From: Symsagittifera roscoffensis
Lineage: Eukaryota > Xenacoelomorpha > Acoela > Convolutidae
Reading direction: 5' to 3'
Length of the DNA stretch: 64,000 nucleotides
Assembly: GCF_963678635.1 (NCBI RefSeq)
Contig: NC_087065.1
Location: forward strand, 30,506,252 to 30,570,251
Positions within the stretch are counted from its first letter, which is position 1. The number at the start of each line of letters is the position of its first letter. The translations under genes were made by a program, and so were the position numbers. The notes under the pieces are model-generated. The model was not told the DNA's origin, did no database searches, and saw only the letters and a program-made list of their open reading frames with translations. Positions 41,726 through 52,000 of this stretch are shown in pieces.

Positions 41726-42133
41726 TGAGTTAGGACCGAGGTGTAACTCATAGAGTAATTTCGGATAGGGTACACCGTCTGCTCGTCACGCTATCTTATT
41801 TTCGGCCGGATAGATTCGTGCAACTTCTTAGTCTAATACCGATCCTAATCTTACTCTTATACTATCTAGTCTCAGGTTGTTTAACTAGTCTCTGCTAGGC
41901 TCAATAGATCTAGGGTATACTGGTTTATTGCGGCTGCTGAAGTGCTCGGGAGAGTCCAACTAATTTCTAAGTTAAATTCAAATCTCTCTGGTGCTGAAAT
42001 TACAAGTAACTTCAGCACTTACAAATAAGTGGGTTGTTAGTTAGATGGATCATGATTGGTTAATATTAAATACTTTACATTGGTAAAACATTTAATTTAT
42101 CCAATCATAAAATATAGTTTAGATCAGGTTCCA
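41726..42133 (-). repeat. 5' LTR of copy B
   Basis: 408 bp, apparently identical to the 3' LTR. In element orientation it holds a CCAAT motif (AACCAATCATGATCC), a stem-loop at 41991-42018 in which one A-U pair of the copy A stem is a G-U pair, and AATAAA (plus-strand TTTATT at 41934-41939), a likely polyadenylation signal near the LTR middle. Confidence 0.96.
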
Positions 42134-42137
42134 ATGT
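42134..42137 (-). repeat. Target-site duplication, 5' side of copy B
   Basis: ATGT on the plus strand, the partner of 23223-23226. Confidence 0.85.
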
Positions 42138-42292
42138 AATCGCTGCGATATCTCTGAATTAGCGATAATAATGTTTCCTGTCAACTCAACCCGGTTTACA
42201 AATTTGTTCAAAATCAGCCAGTTAAAAAAGCGAAATTTGCCGTTTTAGTGGTTGCTGCGGATCGCTGAGGAGCTATCAGAAGGCCTTAACAG
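42138..42292. other. Flank of copy B, no gene seen
   Basis: Short host sequence next to the 5' LTR; nothing recognisable. Confidence 0.5.
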
Positions 42293-42395
42293 CCCGGGTT
42301 GACCTCCATAGACCAATAATGGTACTCATACAATTCCATAAACTAGTAAGTCTATATGAAAATTGTATATGACTAGCATTTTTGGTCAACCCGGG
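42293..42395. mobile_element. 103-bp foldback element, CCCGGGTTGACC ends
   Basis: Perfect 12-bp inverted ends (CCCGGGTTGACC / GGTCAACCCGGG) enclose ATACAATTCCATAAAC and GAAAATTGTATATGACTAGC, which are themselves inverted. Related sequences with the same inner motifs occur near 46080-46130, 47540-47705, 48390-48645, 49710-49965 and 56038-56275, so this is a dispersed MITE-like family. Confidence 0.7.
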
Positions 42396-44361
42396 AGCCC
42401 TGTCGAGGATAGTCCATTTGTATTATCTCCCCACATTCCAGACTGTGTTATTTTATCAGAAGAAGAAACCACATCGAGCACAAAGCTCAAAAGTTCCATC
42501 AAACCATGAAAACAGTTTTTCTACTCGGAATGTTAAACCTTCTAAATGCGGAATCAAACTAGATGAATAACAAGAAAGGCAATCGCAATGGTCTTTTCTT
42601 AATTTGCTCGTGCCTGAGGGCGATAGACCTACGGGCAGTAGCAAGGGGTAACGAGGAGAGGAAATGAGAGGAGCGGAAAGTGTGAATAGAGTGTGAATAG
42701 AATTAGCATATCATATCAATCGGGCGAAACAGATAGCCTGATAGCAAGACACTTTTGTTTCCTTTTGTCTGAATAAAAGACCTACTAATTAAGTTACCAC
42801 GCTAGGCTATCTGGGAACTTTTACAACTTTGGCCGTAGTAAAAAGGCATTATCGCCAGCAGTAAAGGTAGCGAAAGGGGAATTAATGATTTTGTAAGAGG
42901 TCTCACATTTGTGCTGTCTGCATTTATTTAGCCCCTTTTCCTTTGTTTATTCAATGTCCTCCAGTAATGGGAAAAGAAAGTGAAATTTAAGCAAAAACAG
43001 AGAGCAAATCAAATGTAAATTATTCAAAAGCAGCAGCCTCGTTATCGTGATTAGATTATTTGTTCAACTCACCACCTGTACTCGCAAGAAAGGAACTTGA
43101 GGCACTTTCATCGCAATTTCGCCCCCTTTGAAAGCGGAGTCCCGGTGAGAGCGGCCCTGTTTAAAATTAAAATCATTATTATTTCAACTTACAATTGTAA
43201 ACAACTCAATTTTACACGTTTATTTGGGATACAACAGGGATACTATTACACCTAATATCCAAATCCGGCACATAACTGTATATAGCTAGCTAATTAAACA
43301 CAGGTACTCCCTGTTTTTACAACAGGAACGTTGCAATTTGAAGCGATATTCGAAATTTATAGCCTCCAAATATTTTTTAATTTGAAACAAATAAATAGAA
43401 TTACCGATCAAAACAATTGTTATTTCGCTTTCCTACATAAAACTGGACTCAATTATAGATTTTTCTCTCTCAATCTGCACGTGTAGGCTGACCTCATAAA
43501 CTTTGAAAAGCCGTTTTATCCCTGGAATAGGAAAATACTTTTTTAAAAATTGAAAAGCCGCTCTAATCTCAGCAGATGATAGTGTCTTGTTTAAACAGCC
43601 TCTCAAATTCCACATAACTTGCTCCTTTCTAATTGCATTTCGGAAGTGAAGACATTTGCTCATTTTTTGCCTCCGATTTTGGCTGAAGAGGTCCTATGCT
43701 GTTGTCGAAGCAGAATCATCAGATCTATAATCATTCTGGTTTACCTGGCGTATAAACAAATCAGACGAAAAAAATTCTTGGTGCATTATTTGACTTTACT
43801 TTTACAACTACCATTAGAACTTTGTATAATCATCAAATAATCGCTTCGGATCTGGTGCTTTTGAACCATCATAAAATTAGTTCAAAACGAATCTTAGATC
43901 TGCTTGTCTAAAGGCTTTAGCAAGTCCAACCCAAGATAACGTATACATGCATGCAATCATCTCCACTAATTACCATTACTCGAGCAAACTTCGTCCAATA
44001 GCAGGACTGCACTATACTGCTGATTTATATGCACACAGGCTGGTCTCCTATTTTTCTTGAAAATCTCTATAATAGTGTTTGTCAGAAAACCATCGGGGCT
44101 CGAGGGCACAAGCCTAATTCAAACCAAATATTCGGAACTTTGTTTAACTTAATTTCAAATTACTGTTTCGTCATTTTATGCTTTAGGCTGTTGTTCGAAG
44201 CAGCAAACCCAAGATAGATCTGGTCACTTAAGACACCACAAATAACTGCTTATAAACAATTGTTTATGTTTTTCTTCTGTTTATTCAAGCTGCAACTTCG
44301 AGGCAATATAGCGATCGTTCAAATTAAAAATCGGCCATACCATAGGTAAGTATCATTTACT
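42396..44361. other. Intergenic, one weak frame
   Basis: No clear genes or repeats. Short frames exist on both strands; the only one with balanced composition is at 43433-43663 (- strand), listed separately. Confidence 0.4.
43433..43663 (-). CDS. Unrecognised 76-aa frame
   Basis: ATG-started. The product has ordinary amino-acid usage (MSKCLHFRNAIRKEQVMWNL, later AEIRAAFQFLKKYFP), no domain that I know, and no second copy in the window. It could be an exon or chance. Confidence 0.2.
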   Translation of the reverse strand: MSKCLHFRNAIRKEQVMWNLRGCLNKTLSSAEIRAAFQFLKKYFPIPGIKRLFKVYEVSLHVQIEREKSIIESSFM

Positions 44362-45490
44362 TACCCGCACCGGAGTTCCATGGCTAATAATCGATTATAA
44401 TGGAAAAATATTGTCTAAAATGTTGTCATTATCCATTATTGTGGGGCAATTTTAGACCACGTAATCGAATATGTGAACATTACAATCGATTTTTTTCGAA
44501 AAATAAAAATCCATTAAAATCCATTAAAACTGGAACGTGGGGGGGGGGGGGGGGGGGGTTTAAAGTAAACGGAGGGAACACCGTTCAAACCACAATACAA
44601 TATATACAGGGGCGGATTTAGGGGGGGCGGACGCCCCCCCCCCCTCAGGGAATCGACCCCCTGCCGACCCAAAGAGTCCCCCCTTTGATACTTTTTAAGA
44701 AATCCATTTTTGGCCGACCGACCCCAAAATTTTCTAAAGGCGCCTTAGGCGCCAATATATACTAATTTTGAGGGGGGAGCGCGCGCCGAAAAAACGCAAT
44801 TTTTCGGTCAAAATTTTCCAAAAAGTGCCTAAAAACGCCTTTTTTGATCTGTTTTTTCAAAACTTTTCCTGCGGCGCAAAAAGTTTGGCCAAAATAGGGA
44901 CAAAACCATGCTTTGGGAGAGCTCGAAAAATCAATTTGGTCGACCTTAAAAAAAAGGTCTTGGAAATTTTCGAAAATTTTTTGAAAATCCGCCCCCCCCC
45001 CCCTCGAGAAAATCCTAGATCCGCCCCTGAATGTATATTATTTTCAAAAATATATATATAAATTTTAACGTGAAATGTAACATTTTATGAAACGTTTCAC
45101 GTAGCACCTGCACTAAACAGGAAATGAGATAAATTTGATAAAAGTTGTAAATTTCACAAATAACCTCTCAAAAAAATCCATAATAATCGATTATAATCGA
45201 TTATCATGGATTATATTAGCATAAAAAGAATTAGGATTGTAATCTTTTTTAATGGATTATAATCGATTAAAATGAATAATATTGACCTAGAAAACATAAG
45301 GATTAAAATTCATTTTTAATGGAATATAATCGATTATTTTGTAATTTTATTCGGATTTTATTGATTAGAAAAATAGTTTCATTATAATCCGTTTTTAATC
45401 AATTATAATCAATTATTATCGAAAATTATTGAGACACACCACAAAAATTCAATATAATCGATTATTATCTATGCAACTCCGGTGCGGGTA
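44362..45490. mobile_element. TIR element with TACCCGCACCGGAGTT ends
   Basis: The left end TACCCGCACCGGAGTT (44362) is mirrored exactly by AACTCCGGTGCGGGTA (ending 45490). Next to both ends lie palindromic ATAATCGATTATAATGG-type repeats. ATTTACT occurs at both flanks but is offset by three bases on the right, so the target duplication is uncertain. A hAT-type MITE is nested inside. No transposase frame is visible. A run of about 18-20 G lies near 44540-44559. Confidence 0.7.
44607..45029. mobile_element. hAT-type MITE, 423 bp, nested
   Basis: Ends CAGGGGCGGATTTAGG and, on the other strand, CAGGGGCGGATCTAGG: 16-bp TIRs with one mismatch, of the CAGGGGCGGAT type common in hAT families. Flanks AATATATA (44599-44606) and AATGTATA (45030-45037) form an 8-bp duplication with one mismatch. 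It inserted into the TIR element that surrounds it. Confidence 0.8.
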
Positions 45491-46561
45491 GGAATTTACT
45501 GGGGCTAGATTAGGTTTTTTAGCCGACCAGTTTTTTTAGCAGACTCAAAACAATTAAACAGTCAGAACGCTAAATTCAAACCCGGTATTGGCAAATAGAA
45601 CACGCGTGCTCCGCTTCGCTCCGCGGCGCTTACATCCGGCAGGCGAAAATTATTGTGTTGGAATCCCTCGGGGGCTATTCTCTTGCGCGAAGAACCGAAT
45701 GGGCAAAAAAATAGTGGGCGAAGGACCGAAAACAAAATTAGCCGAAAAAATTTTTTTTAAAAAAGGAGCAATTGCTATTCATTTAAAATGATATAATTGA
45801 AGCAATATTTTGCTTCTTTCATAACGCAACCTTTGAAATACAAAATTTGTTCCAATTCCGCGGCGGTCAGTGACAATTTGAAAAGTTTGCAGATTTCTGC
45901 CGTTTTTATATTCGGTCAATATCAATACTCAGTCTCTCAAATTGTTCACTTTCTTTCCAAATTTTAGATTACTGAAACCTGATTGGCTGAGTTTTTTTTT
46001 TGCGCATTCGGCTTTTCGCGTATGAGGGATTTGGATCAATTCCATAAGTACAGAAAATTAGATGATTAGTTATTTTTCATATATGAAAATTGTATGACTA
46101 CCATGTTTCCATAAACCAAAAATATTGATATTCTACATTTGAATTTCTCAAAATTTTTTCATTATGTTCGTAACCGAGCAAAAAGGAAAAAACTTTGGTT
46201 TAAAAGTAAACTTAACCGAAAACAAGTGACAAAAATTATGCATTAAAAAAGCATTGGAAACGGCCTGACATGTCTTGAATCTGTCTTTCACAAATTATAT
46301 AACGAAATATTCACTATTTCATCATTGTAATTGCATGCTGTAACCAAATATTTGTTCTCGATGTGGGTTTTTTTTCTTCAGACAAATTTCAACTTTTTAT
46401 CTAACCTTTTTTGACGGAATTTGAAAAACTGCTTCAATTTGAGAAACTGTTTCACCTGTGACCATTTTTCTTAAAGTTATGAGGGTTTAAAAATTACCGT
46501 TTTGGTCCATTGGGACAATTAACGCGCGATATATTTCGCGCCATTAACGCGTAAGCGGAGA
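45491..46561. other. No gene seen
   Basis: Contains a short GC-rich stretch (45590-45720) and a foldback-family fragment near 46080. Nothing can be supported as coding. Confidence 0.4.
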
Positions 46562-46668
46562 TTTAATCCGTCTTAGAATCCGTCGTTCCAATTTAATCCG
46601 TCGTTCCGTCTTAGAATCCGTCGTTATAATCCGTCGTTCCGATTTAATCCGTCGTTCCAATTGGTTGA
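46562..46668 (+). repeat. Minisatellite, AATCCGTCGTTCC unit
   Basis: AATCCGTCGTTCC or AATCCGTCTTAG recurs about seven times in 107 bp, in alternating 18-20-bp spacings. Confidence 0.75.
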
Positions 46669-46722
46669 AAGAAGCTTATTTGCCATAATTGATTTGTTAC
46701 AAGGAGCGAAATCTATTCTTTT

Positions 46723-46764
46723 GTATTTTATATGGAGTCACCCCCCACACTCCATATAAAATAC
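46723..46764. repeat. Perfect 16-bp inverted repeat, C-rich loop
   Basis: Arms GTATTTTATATGGAGT (46723-46738) and ACTCCATATAAAATAC (46749-46764) with a 10-base loop CACCCCCCAC. It would form a stable hairpin. Role unknown. Confidence 0.75.
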
Positions 46765-46867
46765 TAAAGAATTTTCGTAGAAAAAAAAACAAATTTTAGA
46801 AAAAAATTTTATTTCATTTTATTACATTTAATATGTTAATGATATTTATGTTATTACTGTTTCATAA

Positions 46868-46920
46868 ATCTTAAAAGGCAGTCGGAACATTCAGGGCTTC
46901 GCCCTGATACGAGCAGTCTT
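46868..46920 (+). repeat. Second copy of the 417-465 dispersed repeat
   Basis: Shares GGAACATTCAGGGCTTCGCC and GAGCAGTCTTGT with 417-465. Confidence 0.55.
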
Positions 46921-47269
46921 GTCGTTTCTTAAGCTAGCCGTTAAGTTTGCAGTTGAGTTGATTTTAAAGGAACTATTTTCTTTCTCAATTAACTAAATAG
47001 AGACAGAAAACCGAGCACACGCCATATGTTTTACTATAGCAATTGATTCCGTTTAATACAATCATCCATCGTCTTGTTCCGGCTCTATATTCATAAACTC
47101 ACTAATGATAAAGAAATTGAACAATTTTTCTCGTCAATATGTTCTAGTATAAGGTATCAATTGCAAATAATTCACTTTCATTTTTAGCCCAAATTGTTAA
47201 CAGGAGTTTGCAAAATCTGAGCAACTTCAAGTCGAATATACAATCCACATAAAATATAAATCAGCAATA

Positions 47270-47402
47270 ATGGATCACGTGCAGATACAACAACAGATGT
47301 CGCTGATTAGCAAAGATCAAATTTACCCTCATGTTGTGGAAAAAGTTGGCAACCGAGTCCGGCCAGAATCAACTCATCGCGCCGAACGTCAAACCATAGA
47401 AA
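47270..47402 (+). CDS. Candidate first exon of an unrecognised host gene
   Basis: ATG in a good context (ATAATGG) opens 44 codons plus one base (MDHVQIQQQMSLISKDQIYP at the start), rich in Gln/Glu/Arg with no signal peptide. It ends at a strong donor, AGAAA|GTGAGT. The local GC is higher than the flanks. The exon ends in phase 1, which fits the candidate exon at 50978 (see there). No domain recognised; it could be a chance frame, but the ATG, donor and phase agree. Confidence 0.4.
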
Positions 47403-48118
47403 GTGAGTCGGGTACTACAATGATACAGTGGACCCTCGAAAAAGCAAATATTATGGACAGGTCACCTGTCTATCTTAGTTGCTTTTCCGAGGGAACACTC
47501 TATCATAGTCCGTTTCGCATGTTATAATTTTGAAAGCCGATTTCCTGGGTTGACCGAAAATGCTTGTCCCACAATTTTCATATATGAAAAAATGCGTATC
47601 ATACAATTTCCTACATCTCTATAGATAGAGAAAATGTTAAGAAAACACCTAAGATAAGCATTTTTTATATATGGAAACTGTAGGACAAGCATTTTTTCAT
47701 TAACCAATAATATGATTTTTCTTAAAAATTTTCTCAAAATTTTTGGGATGTGCTTGTGACCGAACACTAGTGACTAAAACCATGGTTTACTCAAAACTAG
47801 AGTCACCAAAGGGTTAATCATCTGCCATTTTCAATGCATTACAAACAACTTGAATTGCGTAAGAGTTCTCTTCAGAAAGCATATACTGAAAGCATCAAAC
47901 TTTTAATTTTTGGGTCTTTCCCATTATAGCTCCCCAGCCTAGTATCAAAACAATTAAATTCACGCTGACACGTTTTAATGCAGTTTTCAAAAAAAAAGTA
48001 AATTTATATAGACTTTCCTTTAATGAATTTCAGAAAATAAAAGGAACTGGAAAAAAGCCGGAAAATGTTTGTTTGAGTACAAAATTCGATTTGAGGCTGA
48101 AAAAAAATGGGGCAACTT

Positions 48119-49373
48119 CAATAGTACCTGGAAAAACTTTTTTCGTCGCCATCAAAAAAATGCTAGGCTCTTTTCCAGTTCCCCCTTTCAAATTCAATTT
48201 TGAAAAGCTTAGATAACGTTGTCATATTGCAATGAAATTTGGCGTGGTGAACAAATCGACAACTATGAAGAGATTTGTTCTTCAAACTTTACAGCGTAAC
48301 ATCACGCTTTTAGCAGTAATAACACGTATAACAAACATAAAACTCGGTATTTTGAAAGGGGGGAACAGGAAAAGAGCCAAATGCTATTCATACATTTTTC
48401 ATACATGAAAACTGTGAGATAACCACTTTTTCCAAAAAAAAAGAAACACAGTTTTTTTTCATCACCAGACTGTTTTATTTGGTTCAAATAGCCGCACAAA
48501 TCAGTTTGAATCTTTTTTCATTGATTTTTTGAAATTGTTTGAAAGTTGTTTGATAAGCATTTTTCCATACATTTGATGTATGGAATTGTATGATGAGCAT
48601 TTTCGTGTATGGAACTCTAAGATAAGCATTTTCGGTTAATGGGGGTCAAGCTGTGTTGTGTATAAATAATTTATTTCGAAAATCTTGCAAAATACGTTCA
48701 GTCAGAAACTGTAGTTAATTCATAGTGTATATCAAAAAAAGCTCGCTTCTGTTAATTTTACCGTTTAACAAACATTATTGGATTACCTTATTTGTCGTCA
48801 AAACTCAGTTTTGGCATTTTTTTGAATTTTCCTCCTTAAAATGGTGAAAGAGGAAATTTTACGAAGTAACAAAACATAAAATTTGTTTGAAAAAAAAACT
48901 TCGACATCTTTCTGAATGACGAAATCATAACTACGAAAGGATTTGAGAGCTCTAGTTGTCTTATTCTCAAGGGACCTGGTTATTTTCAAGGTAACACTAT
49001 TTCATAGTAGTACCTTGAGTCGATTTCAGCATGCCAATTCGCCATTTTTTTGGATAATTTTTTCGGATTTTGCGCGATCGGTCATCCTTAAAGGCTCTTT
49101 TTTCACCTTGACGAGTATGAATTATGTATGATCTCTTTTACGCGAACTCCAACCACATTGGAGTTGCATACTGCATACTCGTCACGGTGAAAAGAGAGCC
49201 TTTAAGCCTGACCGATTGCGCAAAAATATAAAAAATCCTCCAAAAATTGAAATACTAGTCAAATTCGTCACGGTAAAAAAAGAGGCAGGGTGGAAAACAG
49301 GGCCCGTTTCGAGTTCCCTCCTTAAATTTTTTCTGAACTTCAATGTATAAGTCTTTTTGAAAGAACTTTTATG
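48119..49373 (+). repeat. Tandem 1.25-kb duplication, first unit
   Basis: From CAATAGTACCTGG to GAAAGAACTTTTATG. It matches 49441-50694 almost base for base (a few substitutions and single-base indels by eye). It contains a foldback of ~50-bp arms at 49068-49225 and a foldback-family fragment near 48390-48645. Short frames appear in both units only because the DNA is duplicated. Confidence 0.9.
49068..49225. repeat. Foldback with ~50-bp arms (unit 1)
   Basis: The arms run from TTTTGCGCGATCGGTC to GACGAGTATG and back from CATACTCGTC to GACCGATTGCGCAAAA, with about four mismatches. A small inner hairpin (ACTCCAACCACATTGGAGT) lies in the loop. Copied at 50388-50545. Confidence 0.8.
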
Positions 49374-49440
49374 GCACTGATTGACTTGCACTGATTGCTC
49401 CCCAGTCTCAAATCATCGTGGGAGCTTCCTTAATGTCCTT

Positions 49441-50694
49441 CAATAGTACCTGGAAAAACTTTTTTCGTCGCCATCAAAAAAATGCTAGGCTCTTTTCCAG
49501 TTCCCCCCTTTCAAATTCAATTTTGAAAAACTTAGATAACGTTGTCATATTGCATTGAAATTTGGCGTGGTGAACAAATCGACAACTATGAAGAGATTTG
49601 TTCTTCATACTTTACAGCGTAACATCACGCTTTTAGCCGTAATAACACGTATAACAAACATAAAACTCGATATTTTGAAGGGGGGAACTCGAAAAGAGCC
49701 AAATGCTATTCATACATTTTTCTTGCATGAAAACTGTGAGATAACCATTTTTTCCAAAAGAAAAGAAACACAGTTTTTTTTCATCACCAGACTGTTTTAT
49801 TTGGTTCAAATAGCCGCACAAATCAGTTTGAATCTTTTTTTATTGATTTTTTGAAATTGTTTGAAAGTTGTTTGATAAGCATTTTTCCATACATTTGATG
49901 TATGGAATTGTATGATGAGCATTTTCAGGTATGGAACTCTAAGATAAGCATTTTCGGTTAATGGGGGTCAAGCTGTGTTGTGTATAAATAATTTATTTCG
50001 AAAATCTTGCAAAATACGTTCAGTCAGAAACTGTAGTTAATTCATAGTGTATATCAAAAAAAGCTCGCTTCTGTTAATTTTACCGTTTAACAAACATTAT
50101 TGGATTACCTTATTTGTCGTCAAAACTCAGTTTTGGCATTTTTTGAATTTTCCTCCTTAAAATGGTGAAAGGGGAAATTTTACGAAGTAACAAAACATAA
50201 AATTTGTTTGAAAAAAAAACTTCGACATCTTTTTGAATGACGAAATCATAACTACGAAAGGATTTGAGAGCTCTAGTTGTCTTATTCTCAAGGGACCTGG
50301 TTATTTTCAAGGTAACACTATTTCATAGTAGTACCTTGAGTCGATTTCAGCATGCCAATTCGCCATTTTTTGGATAATTTTTTCGGATTTTGCGCGATCG
50401 GTCATCCTTAAAGGCTCTTTTTTCACCTTGACGAGTATGAATTATGTATGATCTCTTTTACGCGAACTCCAACCACATTGGAGTTGCATACTGCATACTC
50501 GTCACGGTGAAAAGAGAGCCTTTAAGCCTGACCGATTGCGCAAAAATATAAAAAATCCTCCAAAAATTGAAATATTAGTCAAATTCGTCACGGTAAAAAA
50601 AGAGGCAGGATGGAAAACAGGGCCCGTTTCGAGTTCCCTCCTGAAATTTTTTCTGAACTTCAATGTATAAGTCTTTTTGAAAGAACTTTTATGT
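49441..50694 (+). repeat. Tandem 1.25-kb duplication, second unit
   Basis: Second unit, period about 1320 bp. A 67-bp spacer separates the units (49374-49440). It contains ACTGATTGCTCCCCAGTCTC and AATCATCGTGGGAGCT, which recur at 51938-51980, suggesting that the duplication copied part of a larger repeat. Confidence 0.9.
50388..50545. repeat. Foldback with ~50-bp arms (unit 2)
   Basis: Same structure as 49068-49225, from the tandem duplication. Confidence 0.8.
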
Positions 50695-50977
50695 TGAAAC
50701 TGCATCCAAACGTGTCAGTGTGAATAGGTGAACAAATTTTTTTGCAACATTTCTTTCATGCGAATTGCCGTGTGAACAGTTTTTGAGCAGCTTCATTTTG
50801 TAATTTTACGAGGGGGCTGGAAAAGAGCTAAATTATGTATTACTCAAACTAAATCTGCTTTTCTCTCGCGAAAGAGAACAGTCATGTCGCAATCATAGAT
50901 ATTCCCGACATCTTTCTCAACAAACCATTGAGTTTTTTCAAAAAAGTAGTATATCATTGAGTCAGCATAATGTTTAG

Positions 50978-51324
50978 ATTGGCAACATACCTCCAACCAA
51001 ACTGTAAGAATCGAGGCACAAAATACAGCGTCCAATAAGCCAGATGACCAACTACGGCAGTTACCTTTGGAGGCCACAAATCATTTCGCTACACTGATCC
51101 AGAACCAGTACCTCTTCAAACTGAATCCAGCAGTAATCCAAGCACAGAAAGACATCAAATGTGCAGAAATGAGTGAGTCATCACATTTATTGGATGACAG
51201 AAAACGAAAAAACAACCATGATGAATCGACCGACGAGAAAGAGAAGTCATGTCGTGGCGGCATGAAAAAGAACGACGTCCCGAAGGGTTCATGCCTGGAG
51301 ATACAAACCGTTCAACTGCCTATG
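50978..51324 (+). CDS. Candidate second exon of the same gene
   Basis: An open frame preceded by a weak acceptor (ATGTTTAG|AT) and ended by a donor ATG|GTCAGT. The phase (two bases to complete a codon) matches the 47270-47402 exon. The ~115 residues include a Leu/Gln-rich stretch (LEATNHFATLIQNQYLFKLN) and a charged Lys/Glu/Asp-rich stretch (DDRKRKNNHDESTDEKEKS) like a nuclear or linker region. GC content is above the surroundings. The acceptor lacks a good pyrimidine tract, so the join is uncertain. A later exon would be needed. No family recognised. Confidence 0.35.
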
Positions 51325-51342
51325 GTCAGTTTATGCTTCTAA

Positions 51343-52000
51343 CTATTTGATCAATGCCTAAAAGATAGTGCCCCGCATCCGCATGTTCTTATTTATTTCA
51401 TTCAAAATTTCAAGCGGATGCCACTGATTTGAACTGTTGTATACAGTCAACTTTATATTTTTCACACAAATTCCTAAAGAGTTTTTGTTGAATTTTAAGG
51501 AACTTTATATATCGTATGATAGTCTTTATCTGTTTCTACCAATGGAAAATTACTTCCGAAGCTTTTCCTGACCTGGAGTCTACATGGCTGTTTTTGTGCT
51601 TAATGATCCTAATGCGATTAGCCCAAGAAAGCTGAGCCCCAGGAAAAATAAATGGACCTAAAGCCAGCTGAGTCCTAAGGCAGATTACGCTTGTAGCTAG
51701 CAGAGAACTTCGATCAGCATAAAAAATCTCTAACCCATTTTAACACGCATTTGCATCTTTGCAATCAAACAATCTTGTCATCTGGTTTCTCAAATCAGTT
51801 TTTACTCTCAGCAAACTGCTAATTTTCTCTGTGGAATATAACTATGTACTTGATATGCCAGCTGATTGCTTTTCATTGAGGTTATATGCGCTAAAAATCC
51901 CAGCCCTTCAGAACCACTATAAAGCCGCAGGTGCGCCTGGCACTGATTGCTCCCCAGTCTCAAATCATCGTGGGAGCTAACTTAATGTTTTCATGCCTAA
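51343..52000. other. No gene seen; holds a shared repeat at 51938-51980
   Basis: Possibly part of an intron after the 51324 donor. A possible acceptor (CAAATCAG, near 51798) is followed by a short open stretch, too weak to call an exon. Confidence 0.35.

Larger units (their letters stand above)
23227..42133 (-). mobile_element. Giant Ty3/gypsy-type env-bearing LTR element, copy B (young)
   Basis: LTRs at 41726-42133 (5') and 23227-23634 (3') are both 408 bp, begin TGGAACC, end CTAACTCA and look identical base for base. ACAT (plus-strand ATGT) flanks both sides at 42134-42137 and 23223-23226. Total length is about 18.9 kb, far above the usual 5-10 kb for Ty3/gypsy elements. The domain order PR-RT-RNaseH-IN in one open frame places it in Ty3/gypsy. 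The ~9 kb downstream of gag-pol holds extra ORFs linked by overlaps. It is recent and possibly active apart from one TGA in the env-like frame. Confidence 0.96.

Noticed and set aside
41706..41735. T-arm of a tRNA spanning the primer-binding site
   Set aside because: GTTCGAGAC looks like a T-loop, but the flanking bases do not pair as a T-stem.
45588..45791. 67-aa frame in a GC-rich patch
   Set aside because: It starts at TTG, has low-complexity DNA and shows no splice or repeat support.
48302..50310. Repeated small frames such as 48302-48499 / 49633-49821
   Set aside because: They recur only because the 1.25-kb unit is duplicated; no start or splice context supports them.
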